Positions 49,036-58,223 of a stretch of 64,000 nucleotides of DNA are shown here, in pieces. A program made the position numbers and the translations under genes. This DNA is from Rhizobium sp. Root1212 (lineage in GTDB: Bacteria; Pseudomonadota; Alphaproteobacteria; Rhizobiales; Rhizobiaceae), in NCBI RefSeq assembly GCF_001424985.1, contig NZ_LMDA01000026.1, positions 1 through 64,000 of the forward strand, in the 5' to 3' direction. The notes under the pieces were generated by a model. The model was given only the letters and a program-made list of their open reading frames with translations, was not told the origin of the DNA and did no database searches. Each line of letters opens with the position of its first letter. Within the stretch, counting starts at the first letter, position 1.

Positions 49036-49968
49036 ATGACTTTGCAACAGACCTCGGTGCCCGCTTTGCGGCGTCCGGCGAAACGCCGCGACAAGCAGCG
49101 GCTCTGGCAGGAAATGGCGATGATCGCCCCTGCCGTTCTGCTTCTGGCGATATTCCTGATCACGCCGTTCCTTCTGTCCTTCTGGACGGCGATGACCAAC
49201 CAGCCGCTCGTGCCGCGCCCGACGCCGGTGCGCTTCGTCGGCCTTCTGAATTTCGAGCGTGTCTTCACCGATCCGCTGTTCTGGACGTCGCTGTGGAACG
49301 TCACCCGCTTCACCGTCTGGGTGCTGCCGGTGCAGTGCGGCCTCGCCTTCCTCACCGCGCTGCTGCTTCATCAGAAGCTGCCGATGCAGAACCTGCTGCG
49401 CGGCCTGTTCTTCCTGCCGGCGATCACCTCCATGGTGGTGGTCTGCGTCATCTGGGGCACGCTGTTCCAGTATCCGAGCGGGCCGCTCAACCAGATCGTC
49501 AGCTTCCTGTCCGGCGGCACCATCCAGCCGATCGACTGGCTCGGCGATCCCAACTGGGCGATGTTCTCCATCGTGCTGCTGTCGGCCTGGCAGGCCTACG
49601 GCTTCCAGATGATCATCTACCTCGCCGGCCTGCAGGGCATTCCGGAAGAACTCTACGATGCCGCCCGCATCGACGGGGCAAGCGCGCTGCGCCGCTTCTG
49701 GCACGTCACCATGCCCGGCCTTCGCCCCACCCATGTCTTCGTGCTGGTCATCACCACCATCCAGGCCTTCAAGCTCTATACCCAGGTGGCGATCCTCACC
49801 CAGGGCGGCCCGAAGGAAAGCACCGAAACCGTCGTCCACTACATGGTGCGCGCCGGCTTCGAGGAGCAGAAACTCGGCTATGCATCGGCCGTGTCCGTCA
49901 TCCTCTTCGTCATCGTTCTTCTGATCGCGCTGTTGCAGCGCAAACTCCTGAGGCGCTTCGATGTCTGA
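49036..49968 (+). CDS. ABC sugar transporter permease (MalF-type)
   Basis: A 310-aa membrane permease with about six spans. MAMIAPAVLLLAIFLITPFLLSF is the first span, and EELYDAARIDGASALRRFWHVTMP is the EAA motif that contacts the ATPase. It overlaps the next permease gene by 8 bp. With the second permease, the binding protein and the ATPase it makes a CUT1 importer. Confidence 0.92.
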   Translation: MTLQQTSVPALRRPAKRRDKQRLWQEMAMIAPAVLLLAIFLITPFLLSFWTAMTNQPLVPRPTPVRFVGLLNFERVFTDPLFWTSLWNVTRFTVWVLPVQCGLAFLTALLLHQKLPMQNLLRGLFFLPAITSMVVVCVIWGTLFQYPSGPLNQIVSFLSGGTIQPIDWLGDPNWAMFSIVLLSAWQAYGFQMIIYLAGLQGIPEELYDAARIDGASALRRFWHVTMPGLRPTHVFVLVITTIQAFKLYTQVAILTQGGPKESTETVVHYMVRAGFEEQKLGYASAVSVILFVIVLLIALLQRKLLRRFDV

Positions 49969-50854
49969 TCTCGCTTTGAGCCAGTCCGCCCCGCTGGCAA
50001 TCCCTAGGGGCAATGGCAAGAAAACTCTGCGCATCGTGCAGAGCCTCTGCATCCTCGTCATAGCGCTGGTGATGATCTCGCCGCTGTTCATGCTGCTGAT
50101 CGCCAGCCTGAAGGACGACCGCTTTCGCATCCTTGCCGACATGGGCAGCTTCCGCGCCTTCTGGGTCAGCGATCCGACGCTGTCGAACTATAAGGAGATC
50201 GCCCATTTCTCCGGCGAACTCGCCTACGGTCGCTATCTCTTCAACTCGCTGGTGATCCTGGTTTCCACCGTGCTCGGCGGCCTCGTCATCAATTCCATGG
50301 CCGGTTTCGTGCTGGCCTGGGGGTCGCTGCGCGGCAAGGCGGTGCTGCTCGCGCTGGTCGTCGCGCTCTATGTCATCCCGCAGGAAAGCATCATCATGCC
50401 GCTGGTCGTCATGATGTCGCGGGCTGGCCTCACCGATACGTTCGCGGTGCAGATCCTGCCCTGGGTGGCAAGCCCGCTCTATGTCTTCCTCTTCTACCAG
50501 TTCTTCGCGCAGCTGCCGAAGGAGCTTTATGAAGCGGCGGAAATGGACGGTGCGTCCGCCTTCCGCATCTACCGGTCGATCTATATGCCGCTCAGCCTGC
50601 CGGCGCTCGCCACCGTGTCGATCCTGATGGGCATCGAAAGCTGGAACCAGTACCTCTGGCCTACCCTCGTCACCCAGACCGACTATGCCCGGCCGATTGC
50701 GGTGGCCATCGCCACCTTCTTCGGACAGGACAGCATCTACTGGGACCGCGCCATGGCCGCCTCGGTGCTGATGATGATCCCCGTCCTCATCCTCTACCTG
50801 GCATTCCAGCGCTGGTTCGTCAGTTCGTTCGTCGGCTCCGCCGTGAAAGGTTGA
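49961..50854 (+). CDS. ABC sugar transporter permease (MalG-type)
   Basis: A 297-aa membrane permease. ALVMISPLFMLLIASLK is the first span and ELYEAAEMDGASAFRIYRSIYMP the EAA loop. The start lies within the upstream permease gene, and the GH32 gene begins 2 bp after its stop, so translation is coupled through this part of the operon. Confidence 0.92.
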   Translation: MSDLALSQSAPLAIPRGNGKKTLRIVQSLCILVIALVMISPLFMLLIASLKDDRFRILADMGSFRAFWVSDPTLSNYKEIAHFSGELAYGRYLFNSLVILVSTVLGGLVINSMAGFVLAWGSLRGKAVLLALVVALYVIPQESIIMPLVVMMSRAGLTDTFAVQILPWVASPLYVFLFYQFFAQLPKELYEAAEMDGASAFRIYRSIYMPLSLPALATVSILMGIESWNQYLWPTLVTQTDYARPIAVAIATFFGQDSIYWDRAMAASVLMMIPVLILYLAFQRWFVSSFVGSAVKG

Positions 50855-50856
50855 TC

Positions 50857-52545
50857 ATGTCTCTGCAAGCAAAATCCGTAAACCAACAGCTTGAAACCAT
50901 TCAAGCCGAGCTGCCTGCAGGCACGGTGCTGCATCTCTGGCTGAAGGCGCGCACCGCCGGCGGCCAGGCGAAGCTCTCCATCGCCGTCGATGGCGGCGAT
51001 GCGGGCGAACCCTCCACCCGTCGTAGCGCCGAGTTCGAGTTCTTTGCCGTGACGCTGGCAAAGGGCGGTTCCGCCACGCTTTCCTATGATGCGGCCACCA
51101 CTTCGCTCTCCGTCGCCTATGCATTCCGGCCGGAAACCGTGATGGAGGAGGGCATCCGCCTCCTGCACAGCGATGCCCGCACCGCCGCGCCCGAGGTGCC
51201 GGACAGCTACCACTTCCGCCCGCCGTTCGGCTGGATGAACGATCCGAACGGTTTCGGCCGCTTCGGTGGAAACGCCCATCTCTTCTACCAGCATTATCCG
51301 CACGAGTTGCGCTGGAACACCATGCACTGGGGCCATGCCGTCTCGAAGGATTTCCTCCGCTGGACGCACCTGCCGATGTTCCTCTTCCCGGCGGATCATC
51401 TGTCGGAGGATGACGACGGCCGTGGCGGCGCCTTCTCCGGCTCGGCCATTGCTGTCGGCGAGGACATCCGTGTCTTCTACACCGAGCATGTCCGCGACCG
51501 GCAGCCGGAAGAGCAGATCCAGCTTTCCGCCGTCAGCCGCGACGGCATCGTCGCCGGCCCGTCGGAAACCGTGCTGCCGCTGCGCCCGGAAGGCCTCGAT
51601 CTCACCACCGATTTCCGCGACCCTTACGTCTTCAAGGGACCGGACGGCCGCTGGAAGATGCTGCTCGGCAGCCGTGACAAGACGGGTGGCGTCGTGCTGC
51701 TCTATGAAACCGCCGCCGCTGACGGCGCTGACGGCTGGACCTTCCTCGGGATCATCCACCGCGAGGACGGTTTCGGCATGACCGCGGCGGAATGCCCCTG
51801 CATGGTGCCGCTGACGGCCAGGAACGGGGAAACACGCTGGGCGCTGATTTTCGGCCTGCTGACGAGCCGCGATCCGGCCACCGGCCGCCGCAACCTCACC
51901 TCCGTCATCGTCGGCCGTTTCGATGGCCGCACGTTTACGGCGGAGTTCGAGCAGGAACTGGATTTCGGCTCGGATGCCTATGCGTTCCAGGCCTTCGTCG
52001 ACGGTGACGAGCCGGTCGGCATCGCCTGGCTCGCCAACTGGACGGATTTCACCAAGAAGGACGATTTCCCGACCGCCATGACCCTGCCGCGCCGCGTGCT
52101 TCTGGAGGGCGACACGGTGCTGACACCGCCGGTCGCAGCCGCGGAAAGCCTGCGTCACCAGTTGCTCGACGACACTGCCCTTGCCGCCGGCAAGACCGTG
52201 CCGCTCGGCACCGGCGCCGTCGAGATCGTGCTCGATCTCACCGCACCGGGCGCGGCATTCGAGCTTGCCTTCGATCACCCGGATGTCGATCTCGGCGTGA
52301 AACTCGACGGGGACGGGCTTGCGATCGTCTTCGACGCCCGCACCGGCAAGACGCCGCCGCGCTACATCGCCGCCGGTGCGAAGCCTTCGAGCCTGCGCAT
52401 CTTCCTCGATGCCGGCTCCATCGAGGTCTTCGCCGACAACGGCCGATGGGCGGGGTCGAAACGCATTCCGGGCTTTGCCGCCGCACGGTCGGCGACGCTC
52501 ACCGGCACTGTCGCCAAGGCAAGCGTCTGGCAATTGAAACTTTGA
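50857..52545 (+). CDS. Intracellular glycoside hydrolase family 32 enzyme with an N-terminal extension
   Basis: A 562-aa GH32 beta-fructosidase. The catalytic set is visible: nucleophile Asp129 in WMNDPNG, transition-state stabiliser Asp255 in FRDPYVF and acid/base Glu312 in AECPCM. There is no signal peptide, so it hydrolyses imported sucrose, levan or inulin fragments in the cytoplasm. A domain of about 115 residues precedes the usual start of the five-bladed propeller, and a C-terminal beta-sandwich ([17 protein letters not shown]) completes it. The ABC importer genes directly before and after support a complete uptake-and-cleavage unit. Confidence 0.9.
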   Translation: MSLQAKSVNQQLETIQAELPAGTVLHLWLKARTAGGQAKLSIAVDGGDAGEPSTRRSAEFEFFAVTLAKGGSATLSYDAATTSLSVAYAFRPETVMEEGIRLLHSDARTAAPEVPDSYHFRPPFGWMNDPNGFGRFGGNAHLFYQHYPHELRWNTMHWGHAVSKDFLRWTHLPMFLFPADHLSEDDDGRGGAFSGSAIAVGEDIRVFYTEHVRDRQPEEQIQLSAVSRDGIVAGPSETVLPLRPEGLDLTTDFRDPYVFKGPDGRWKMLLGSRDKTGGVVLLYETAAADGADGWTFLGIIHREDGFGMTAAECPCMVPLTARNGETRWALIFGLLTSRDPATGRRNLTSVIVGRFDGRTFTAEFEQELDFGSDAYAFQAFVDGDEPVGIAWLANWTDFTKKDDFPTAMTLPRRVLLEGDTVLTPPVAAAESLRHQLLDDTALAAGKTVPLGTGAVEIVLDLTAPGAAFELAFDHPDVDLGVKLDGDGLAIVFDARTGKTPPRYIAAGAKPSSLRIFLDAGSIEVFADNGRWAGSKRIPGFAAARSATLTGTVAKASVWQLKL

Positions 52546-52558
52546 GGGAGGAAAAACA

Positions 52559-53605
52559 ATGGCATCGGTAGCAGTCGACAGGGTTCTGAAACAATACGGC
52601 GCGGCATCGGTCATCCACGGCGTTTCCGTGGATATCGAGGACGGCGAGTTCGTCACGCTCGTCGGGCCGTCCGGCTGCGGCAAGTCCACGCTTCTGCGCA
52701 TGCTGGCGGGGCTGGAGGATATCAGCGGCGGCGAAATCCGCATCGACGGCCGCGTCGTCAACGACGTCGCGCCGAAGGAACGCGACATCGCCATGGTGTT
52801 CCAGTCCTACGCGCTCTATCCGCACATGACGGTGCGCGAAAACATGGGCTTTGCCCTGAAGCTGCAGGGGCGCGACAAGGCGACGATCGACAAGCTGGTG
52901 GGGGAGGCGGCCGGCATCCTCGCGCTCGAACCGCTGCTGGAGCGTCTGCCCAAGCAGCTTTCCGGCGGCCAGCGCCAGCGCGTCGCCATGGGCCGCGCCA
53001 TCGTGCGGCACCCGAAGGTGTTCCTGTTCGACGAGCCGCTCTCCAACCTCGACGCCAAGCTGCGTGTGACCATGCGCAGCGAGATCAAGGAACTGCACCA
53101 GCGCCTCGGCACCACCATCGTCTACGTCACCCACGACCAGATCGAGGCGATGACCATGGCCGACAAGATCGTCGTCATGCGCGCCGGCCGCATCGAGCAG
53201 ATCGGCAAGCCGCTCGATCTCTATGATCACCCGAACAATACCTTCGTCGCCACCTTCATCGGCTCGCCGTCGATGAACCTGTTCGAGGGCGGCGTCGGCG
53301 AGGGTGGTTTCCGTATCGAGGGCGATGTCGCGCTGCCGCTGCCGGCCGATACGGTCAAGGGCGAGGCCCGCACCTACGGCATCCGCCCGGAAGATCTCGA
53401 CCTCTCCGACACGGGCATTCCCGCCACGGTGCTGACTGTCGAGCCGACGGGGGCGGAAACCCACCTTCTGGTGCGCGTCGGCACGCAGACGGCGGTCGTG
53501 GTTCTGCATCGGCGGGTGGACCTGAAGCCCGACCAGCAAATCCATCTTTCACCGAAAAACCGGAAAATCCATTTGTTCTCCGCCGAAGGCAACCGGATCA
53601 ACTGA
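52559..53605 (+). CDS. ABC sugar transporter ATP-binding protein (MsmX/UgpC type)
   Basis: A 348-aa ATPase. Walker [10 protein letters not shown], signature [14 protein letters not shown], Walker [16 protein letters not shown] and the switch histidine in VTHDQIEAM are complete. A C-terminal TOBE/OB regulatory domain (about residues 240-348) contains [10 protein letters not shown]. It energises the CUT1 importer. It starts 13 bp after the GH32 gene and is followed by a terminator, closing the operon. Confidence 0.93.
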   Translation: MASVAVDRVLKQYGAASVIHGVSVDIEDGEFVTLVGPSGCGKSTLLRMLAGLEDISGGEIRIDGRVVNDVAPKERDIAMVFQSYALYPHMTVRENMGFALKLQGRDKATIDKLVGEAAGILALEPLLERLPKQLSGGQRQRVAMGRAIVRHPKVFLFDEPLSNLDAKLRVTMRSEIKELHQRLGTTIVYVTHDQIEAMTMADKIVVMRAGRIEQIGKPLDLYDHPNNTFVATFIGSPSMNLFEGGVGEGGFRIEGDVALPLPADTVKGEARTYGIRPEDLDLSDTGIPATVLTVEPTGAETHLLVRVGTQTAVVVLHRRVDLKPDQQIHLSPKNRKIHLFSAEGNRIN

Positions 53606-53628
53606 TCCCGCCTTTGGCACCTCCCGCT

Positions 53629-53669
53629 GAACCGCGTCCGTCTTCATCGACGGGCGCGGTTCGGTTTTT
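53629..53669 (+). terminator. Rho-independent terminator of the fructoside operon
   Basis: GAACCGCG-T-CCGTC pairs with GACGG-G-CGCGGTTC across a six-base loop; GGTTTTTG follows. Confidence 0.85.
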
Positions 53670-53674
53670 GGGAG

Positions 53675-53695
53675 GGGGGTAGAGCGGCAAATTCC
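53675..53695. repeat. Partial tail of palindromic repeat family B
   Basis: GGGGGGTAGAGCGGCAAA repeats the end of the family B element at 48892-48908 and, less closely, 25590-25606. The rest of the element is absent, so this is a remnant. Confidence 0.6.
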
Positions 53696-53709
53696 AAACC
53701 AACGATCCC

Positions 53710-54615
53710 TCACCCAATCCCCTCTTCCCAATAGGGTGGATCGCCAAAAGCCGTCTCCAGATGCTCGGCCAGCGCCCGCAGCTTGGCCGATGGCCGCCGT
53801 CCCTCGGGATGGGCGAGATAGATGAATTCCGCCGCCGGCTTCACCCCGACATCGATCATCCTTAACAGCCCGGCGCGCAAATCGGGCCCGGCGATGAACA
53901 ATGGCAGCAGCGCAATGCCGAGGCCGGCAACCGCCGCATCGCGGATCATGTCGCCATTGTTGACCCGGAGCCCCACCCGCGCGCGGACGATCTCCACACC
54001 ATCCGGGGTCGCGAAGCGCCAGTCGGTGGCACCCCGGTTGGTGTAGAAAATGCCCCGGTGTTCATCGAGTTCGGCCGTCGTCTTCGGCACGCCGTGTTCG
54101 GCGAGATAGGCTTCGGAGGCGACCAGCACGCGCCGGCTCTGCGCCAGCCGCCACACCATCAGCCGGTTGTCCTCGATGGCTCCGTGGCGCACCACCCCGT
54201 CATAGGCGCCCGAGGCGATATCGACGCGGCGGTCGTCGAGATCGAGCGCCATCTCGATCTTCGGATTGGCCTGCAGGAAAGGATAAAGCGCCGGCCCCAG
54301 ATGCAACCGGCCGAAGGTGACGGGCGCTGAAAGCCGCATCGGTCCCGCCAGCGCGCCGCGCCGCTCGGCAAGATCGGTTGCCGCTTCCGAAACTTCGCGT
54401 AATATCCGCCGCGCCCGTTCCAGAAAGGCGGCGCCATCCTCCGTCACGGACATGCGCCGCGTGGTGCGATGAAGCAGCGTCGCGCCGAGACTGCGTTCCA
54501 ATTCCGCCAGCCGCTCGCTGACAACCGATTTCGAAAGCCGCAACATGCGCGCGGCTTCGCTGATCGAGCCCGCCTCCGCCACCGCCACGAAACTTGCTAT
54601 GCCGTCGAGTTTCAT
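53710..54615 (-). CDS. LysR family transcriptional regulator
   Basis: A 301-aa LysR protein beginning MKLDGIASFVAVAEAGSISE. The HTH is ISEAARMLRLSKSVVSERLAELE. The effector domain begins LAGPMRLSAPVTFGRLHLGP, typical of the CrgA/DsdC-like branch that regulates a divergent reductase gene. It is divergent from the SDR at 54720 with a 104-bp gap and convergent with the fructoside operon. It probably regulates that SDR. Confidence 0.88.
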   Translation of the reverse strand: MKLDGIASFVAVAEAGSISEAARMLRLSKSVVSERLAELERSLGATLLHRTTRRMSVTEDGAAFLERARRILREVSEAATDLAERRGALAGPMRLSAPVTFGRLHLGPALYPFLQANPKIEMALDLDDRRVDIASGAYDGVVRHGAIEDNRLMVWRLAQSRRVLVASEAYLAEHGVPKTTAELDEHRGIFYTNRGATDWRFATPDGVEIVRARVGLRVNNGDMIRDAAVAGLGIALLPLFIAGPDLRAGLLRMIDVGVKPAAEFIYLAHPEGRRPSAKLRALAEHLETAFGDPPYWEEGIG

Positions 54616-54719
54616 CGTTCGGATTTCCCGGAAAATAGGTTCACCTTAAGCATTATAGTGCGAACGAGAACTTTGCGCCATATTCCCTTTCAACAACTCA
54701 ACCCGAAAGGAACACGATC

Positions 54720-55469
54720 ATGGACAGGCTCAAGGACAAACGCGCCCTCATCACCGGCGGCACCAGCGGTATCGGACTGGAAACGGCCCGCCAGTTTCTG
54801 GCCGAAGGTGCCCGCGTCGCGGTGACCGGCACCAATCCCGAAACGCTGGAAGCCGCCCGCAAGGAACTCGGCGACGGCGTTCTGGTGATCAAGGCAGATG
54901 CCGCCGATGTCGCCGGCCAGAAAGAGGTCGCAGCCGCGATCGAAAAGGCCTTCGGCGGCCTCGATATCGTCTTCGTCAATGCCGGCATCGCGCTTTTGAA
55001 GCCTATCGATGCCTGGGATGAGCAGACCTTCGACCGGGTCTTCGACATCAATGTCAAGGGTCCGTATTTCCTGATCCAGGCGCTGCTGCCGATCCTCGCC
55101 AATCCGACCTCGATCGTCATGAACACTTCGGTCAACGCTCATATCGGCATGCCGAATTCCAGCGTCTACGGTGCCTCGAAGGCCGCGCTGCAATCGCTGA
55201 TCCGCACACTGTCGGGCGAGTTGATCGGCCGCGGTATCCGCCTCAACGCCGTCAGCCCCGGCCCGGTCTCGACGCCGCTTTACGGCAAGCTCGGCTTCAG
55301 CGAAACCGACCTGAAGTCGGTCGCCGAAAGCATCAAGGGCCTGGTGCCCGCCGGTCGCTTCGGCACCCCGACGGAAGTCGCAAAGACCGTGGTCTTCCTC
55401 GCCTCCGACGAGGCCGCCTATATGGTCGGCAGCGAGATCATGATCGATGGCGGCATGGGCACGTTGTAG
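54720..55469 (+). CDS. Short-chain dehydrogenase/reductase
   Basis: A 249-aa classical SDR. TGGTSGIGLET binds the cofactor, VNAGIALLKP and the active-site YGASK are present, with the catalytic Ser in MNTSVNAHIGM. PGPVSTPLYGKLG is the substrate loop. Its stop codon abuts the stop of the convergent EamA gene with no gap. SDR genes with this divergent LysR layout often remove quinones or carbonyls, but the substrate is unknown. Confidence 0.88.
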   Translation: MDRLKDKRALITGGTSGIGLETARQFLAEGARVAVTGTNPETLEAARKELGDGVLVIKADAADVAGQKEVAAAIEKAFGGLDIVFVNAGIALLKPIDAWDEQTFDRVFDINVKGPYFLIQALLPILANPTSIVMNTSVNAHIGMPNSSVYGASKAALQSLIRTLSGELIGRGIRLNAVSPGPVSTPLYGKLGFSETDLKSVAESIKGLVPAGRFGTPTEVAKTVVFLASDEAAYMVGSEIMIDGGMGTL

Positions 55470-56363
55470 TCAGCGGATAAAAATAAGCCCCATGCCGATC
55501 ACGACGAGGAGCGCGCCCGCCCAGGCACCGGCGGCGGGCCGCTCCCCGGTTCTCAGCCACAGCATCGGCAGGATCATCACCGGCGAGGTCGCCGACAGCG
55601 TCGAGACGATGCCGACCTTGCCGCCGGAAAGCGCAAAGAGCAGCAGCGTCATGCCGACGCCGAGCCCGAGGAAGCCGGTGAGACCGGTCATGAAGGCGAT
55701 CTTCGGCGTCAACGGTCCGCGCGGCTTGATCGAGGGGATCGGCAGCTGCATGAACGCGGTCAGGCAGCAGGCGGCAATGCCGACGCGCAAGAGCGAGGCG
55801 ACGATCGGGTCAATGCCGGTCTCCATCACCGGCCGCGCCAGGATAGCCCCGACGGCCTGACCGGTCGCCGCCCCGAGGCCGAGCAGCACGCCGACCGCCA
55901 GCGGTCCCTTGATCTTTTCCCATTCGTGCATCTGCGCCCGGCGCTTGCCGAAGACGATGGCAAGCAGCACGCCGCCGGCCGTCAGCGCGATGCCGGCGAT
56001 GGCGGAGGTCGGCAGGTCCTCGCCCAGCACCAGCCAGCCGAGCAGAGCGGCGATCGGAGCGTTGAGCGCAAAGAGAATACCGGAGCGGCGTGGGCCGAGC
56101 CGGTTCAGCGTCGAAAACAACAGCGTATCGCCGATGAAGATGCCGATGAGGCCGGACAGCAGCAGCGGGCCGGCATTGTCGAGGTTCAGCTCCCGCCACG
56201 TGCCGGTCGCCAGTGCGTAGATCAAGAGCAGCGCGCTGACGAAGATCTGGCGCAGCCGGTTGAAGGCGGGCGCGCCGAGATGGCCGGCCGGTATGGCCGA
56301 GATCAGCCCTGTCAAGGCCCAGCAGGTCGCAGCGCCGAGGGCGGCTAGTTCGTGGATTGGCAT
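55470..56363 (-). CDS. DMT-superfamily (EamA) transporter
   Basis: A 297-aa membrane protein with about ten spans in two EamA halves; MPIHELAALGAATCWALTG opens the first, and LGLGAATGQAVGAILARPV the second. The ATG at 56363 is chosen because membrane spans begin at once; the open frame extends upstream without support. Its stop codon directly touches the SDR stop. Substrate and direction are unknown; most relatives export metabolites. Confidence 0.82.
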   Translation of the reverse strand: MPIHELAALGAATCWALTGLISAIPAGHLGAPAFNRLRQIFVSALLLIYALATGTWRELNLDNAGPLLLSGLIGIFIGDTLLFSTLNRLGPRRSGILFALNAPIAALLGWLVLGEDLPTSAIAGIALTAGGVLLAIVFGKRRAQMHEWEKIKGPLAVGVLLGLGAATGQAVGAILARPVMETGIDPIVASLLRVGIAACCLTAFMQLPIPSIKPRGPLTPKIAFMTGLTGFLGLGVGMTLLLFALSGGKVGIVSTLSATSPVMILPMLWLRTGERPAAGAWAGALLVVIGMGLIFIR

Positions 56364-56484
56364 GGTCTTCCGATCGGTCGGCTGGGGGGACGAGATTCGC
56401 CGCAGTGTCCCGTTAGAGCGCGATAGGGTGGGGGCGTCCAGAGTGGTTGGATGGCAATCAACTGTTTCTGTACGCGGGAAAAGA

Positions 56485-56598
56485 CCCCTCCCCAACCCTC
56501 CCCACAAGGGGGAGGTGGCCTACTGAGCAAGGTTTGAACTCATAGGTTCGGCAAACGCGATAAACTCCCTCCCCCTTGTGGGGAGGGTCGGGGAGGGG
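56485..56598. repeat. 114-bp inverted-repeat element, family C
   Basis: Left arm 56485-56515 (CCCCTCCCCAACCCTCCCC and on to GGGGGAGG) is complementary to right arm 56568-56598 over 31 bp with one mismatch. A 52-bp spacer lies between. No open frame spans it. The form is that of a miniature inverted-repeat element or a strong transcript-end hairpin between the EamA gene and tauR. Confidence 0.85.
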
Positions 56599-56605
56599 CC
56601 TTTTC

Positions 56606-58102
56606 CTACTCGCACAGCCGATCGATCCCCGCCCGCACCCGCGTTATCCCCTCGGGAATATTGGCGCTCGGGATCGACGAATAGCCCATGCGGAAATAGC
56701 GGCAGGGCTCGTCGCTGCGCGGAAAGAACGGCGAGCCGGATTCGATCAGCACGCCGTCCTGCCGCAACTCCCGCACCAGTCGGTCGGCATCGAGCCCCGC
56801 CGGACCCTCCATCCAGAACGAGGTGCCGCCGAAGGCGGACGAGCCGGCGACCGTCAGCTTCGCCTCCTCCAGGGCCGCCGCCATCAGCACATGGCGCTTG
56901 TGGTATTCGCTGCGCATGCGGTGCAGTACTGCGTCGTAATGGCCGAGTGCCAGGAAATAGGCGGCGGTGCGCTGCAGGTGGCCCGGCGGGTGGCGCAGCA
57001 TCAGCGAGCGCAGCGCCCGCGCCTCGCGGATGAAAGGCGCCGGCGCCACCAGATAGCCGAGCCGAAGGCCCGGAAACAGCGATTTCGAGAAACTGCCGAT
57101 ATAGAGCACCCGCCCCGTGGTATCGAAGGCCTTGAAGGAGGGCGAGGGCGGGGCAAGGAAGCTGATCTCGAATTCGTAGTCGTCCTCGACGATGACGAAA
57201 TCCTTCTCCTGGGCCGCCTGCAGAAGCTGCATGCGGCGGTCGATCGGCATCGTCGCTCCGGTCGGGGAATGATGGCTTGGTGTGACGAAGACGGCATCGA
57301 CCTTGCCCGGCAGCCGATCCGGCGGCAGGCCCTCGCCATCGACGTCGACGGGCGTCACCATGGCGCCGCTCAGGAGAAGCGAGGCGCTGATATCGGGATG
57401 GCAGGGGTTTTCGCAGACGGCGCTCGTGCCCTTTCCGAGGATCAGCCGGGTGACGATCCACAGCGCGTTCTGCGCCCCCACGGTCACCAATATCTCGTCG
57501 GGACTGGCATGGATGCCGCGGCGCGGCAGGGTGCGGGAGCAGATGTAGTTGACCAGCCGCACATCGTCGGCGGCGGCGAAATCGCTGGCCATCAGGATGA
57601 AATCCTCGCGCGCCAGCGCGCGGCGGGCGCAGTCGCGCCACGCATTGAGATCGAACAGCGACGGGTCCATCTGGCCGTAGAGGAAAGGGTAGGGGTAGCG
57701 TCGCCAGTCCAGCGGCTTGGCCACCTGCCGCACCACGTCGAAATTCATCCTGATCTTGCTCGACCAGTCGACGGTGTCCGTGCTCTGGGCCGGCCGGTCG
57801 CGTTCCAGCCGCCCGTCCGGCGGGCTGCCGGCGATGCGGTAGGAGCTGCGGTTGGCAACCTCGACATAGCCTTGCGACACGAGTTCCTGATAGGCGAGGC
57901 TGACGGTGATGCGGGAGATGTTGAGATATTCGGCCAGCTTGCGGGTGGAGGGCAGCTGCGCGCTCGGCTGGACACGGCCCGCGAGCACTGCCGAAACGAC
58001 GGTTTCGCGCAGTTGCGCCTGCAGTCCCAGCCCGCGTTCCCGGTCGATGAAGAAGATGGTCTCCGAAACAGTCGTCTGCACGAAATCCGCCTCCTTTGTC
58101 AC
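56606..58102 (-). CDS. tauR: MocR-type (GntR-aminotransferase) regulator, TauR
   Basis: A 498-aa fusion regulator. The N-terminal GntR wHTH (about residues 25-95: LPSTRKLAEYLNISRITVSLAYQ) is joined to a fold-type I aminotransferase-like domain with VGAQNALWIV, EDDYEFEI and the PLP lysine in IGSFSKSLFPGLRLGY. MocR proteins sense amino compounds through PLP. It is divergent from tauABC and neighbours taurine genes, so it is the taurine-responsive activator TauR. Family members are activators that bind paired direct repeats. Confidence 0.88.
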   Translation of the reverse strand: MTKEADFVQTTVSETIFFIDRERGLGLQAQLRETVVSAVLAGRVQPSAQLPSTRKLAEYLNISRITVSLAYQELVSQGYVEVANRSSYRIAGSPPDGRLERDRPAQSTDTVDWSSKIRMNFDVVRQVAKPLDWRRYPYPFLYGQMDPSLFDLNAWRDCARRALAREDFILMASDFAAADDVRLVNYICSRTLPRRGIHASPDEILVTVGAQNALWIVTRLILGKGTSAVCENPCHPDISASLLLSGAMVTPVDVDGEGLPPDRLPGKVDAVFVTPSHHSPTGATMPIDRRMQLLQAAQEKDFVIVEDDYEFEISFLAPPSPSFKAFDTTGRVLYIGSFSKSLFPGLRLGYLVAPAPFIREARALRSLMLRHPPGHLQRTAAYFLALGHYDAVLHRMRSEYHKRHVLMAAALEEAKLTVAGSSAFGGTSFWMEGPAGLDADRLVRELRQDGVLIESGSPFFPRSDEPCRYFRMGYSSIPSANIPEGITRVRAGIDRLCE

Positions 58103-58105
58103 TAT

Positions 58106-58133
58106 CTGGATTCATTCAACTTCCAAACTGGAT
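58106..58133. promoter_or_regulatory. Direct repeats CTGGAT, candidate TauR binding sites
   Basis: CTGGAT occurs at 58106-58111 and 58128-58133, exactly 22 bp apart (about two helical turns), between tauR and tauA. The second is followed by ATAAC. MocR/TauR proteins are described as binding direct repeats of CTGGAC-like form, so these are likely activator sites, 90-120 bp upstream of tauA. Confidence 0.6.
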
Positions 58134-58223
58134 ATAACGCAAGGGACGCACCGGCATTATCACTTTGCGTCAAGAAGACCGGGAACAGCCGGCGCCAAGC
58201 AATTACATCGAGGAGGAGGAACG

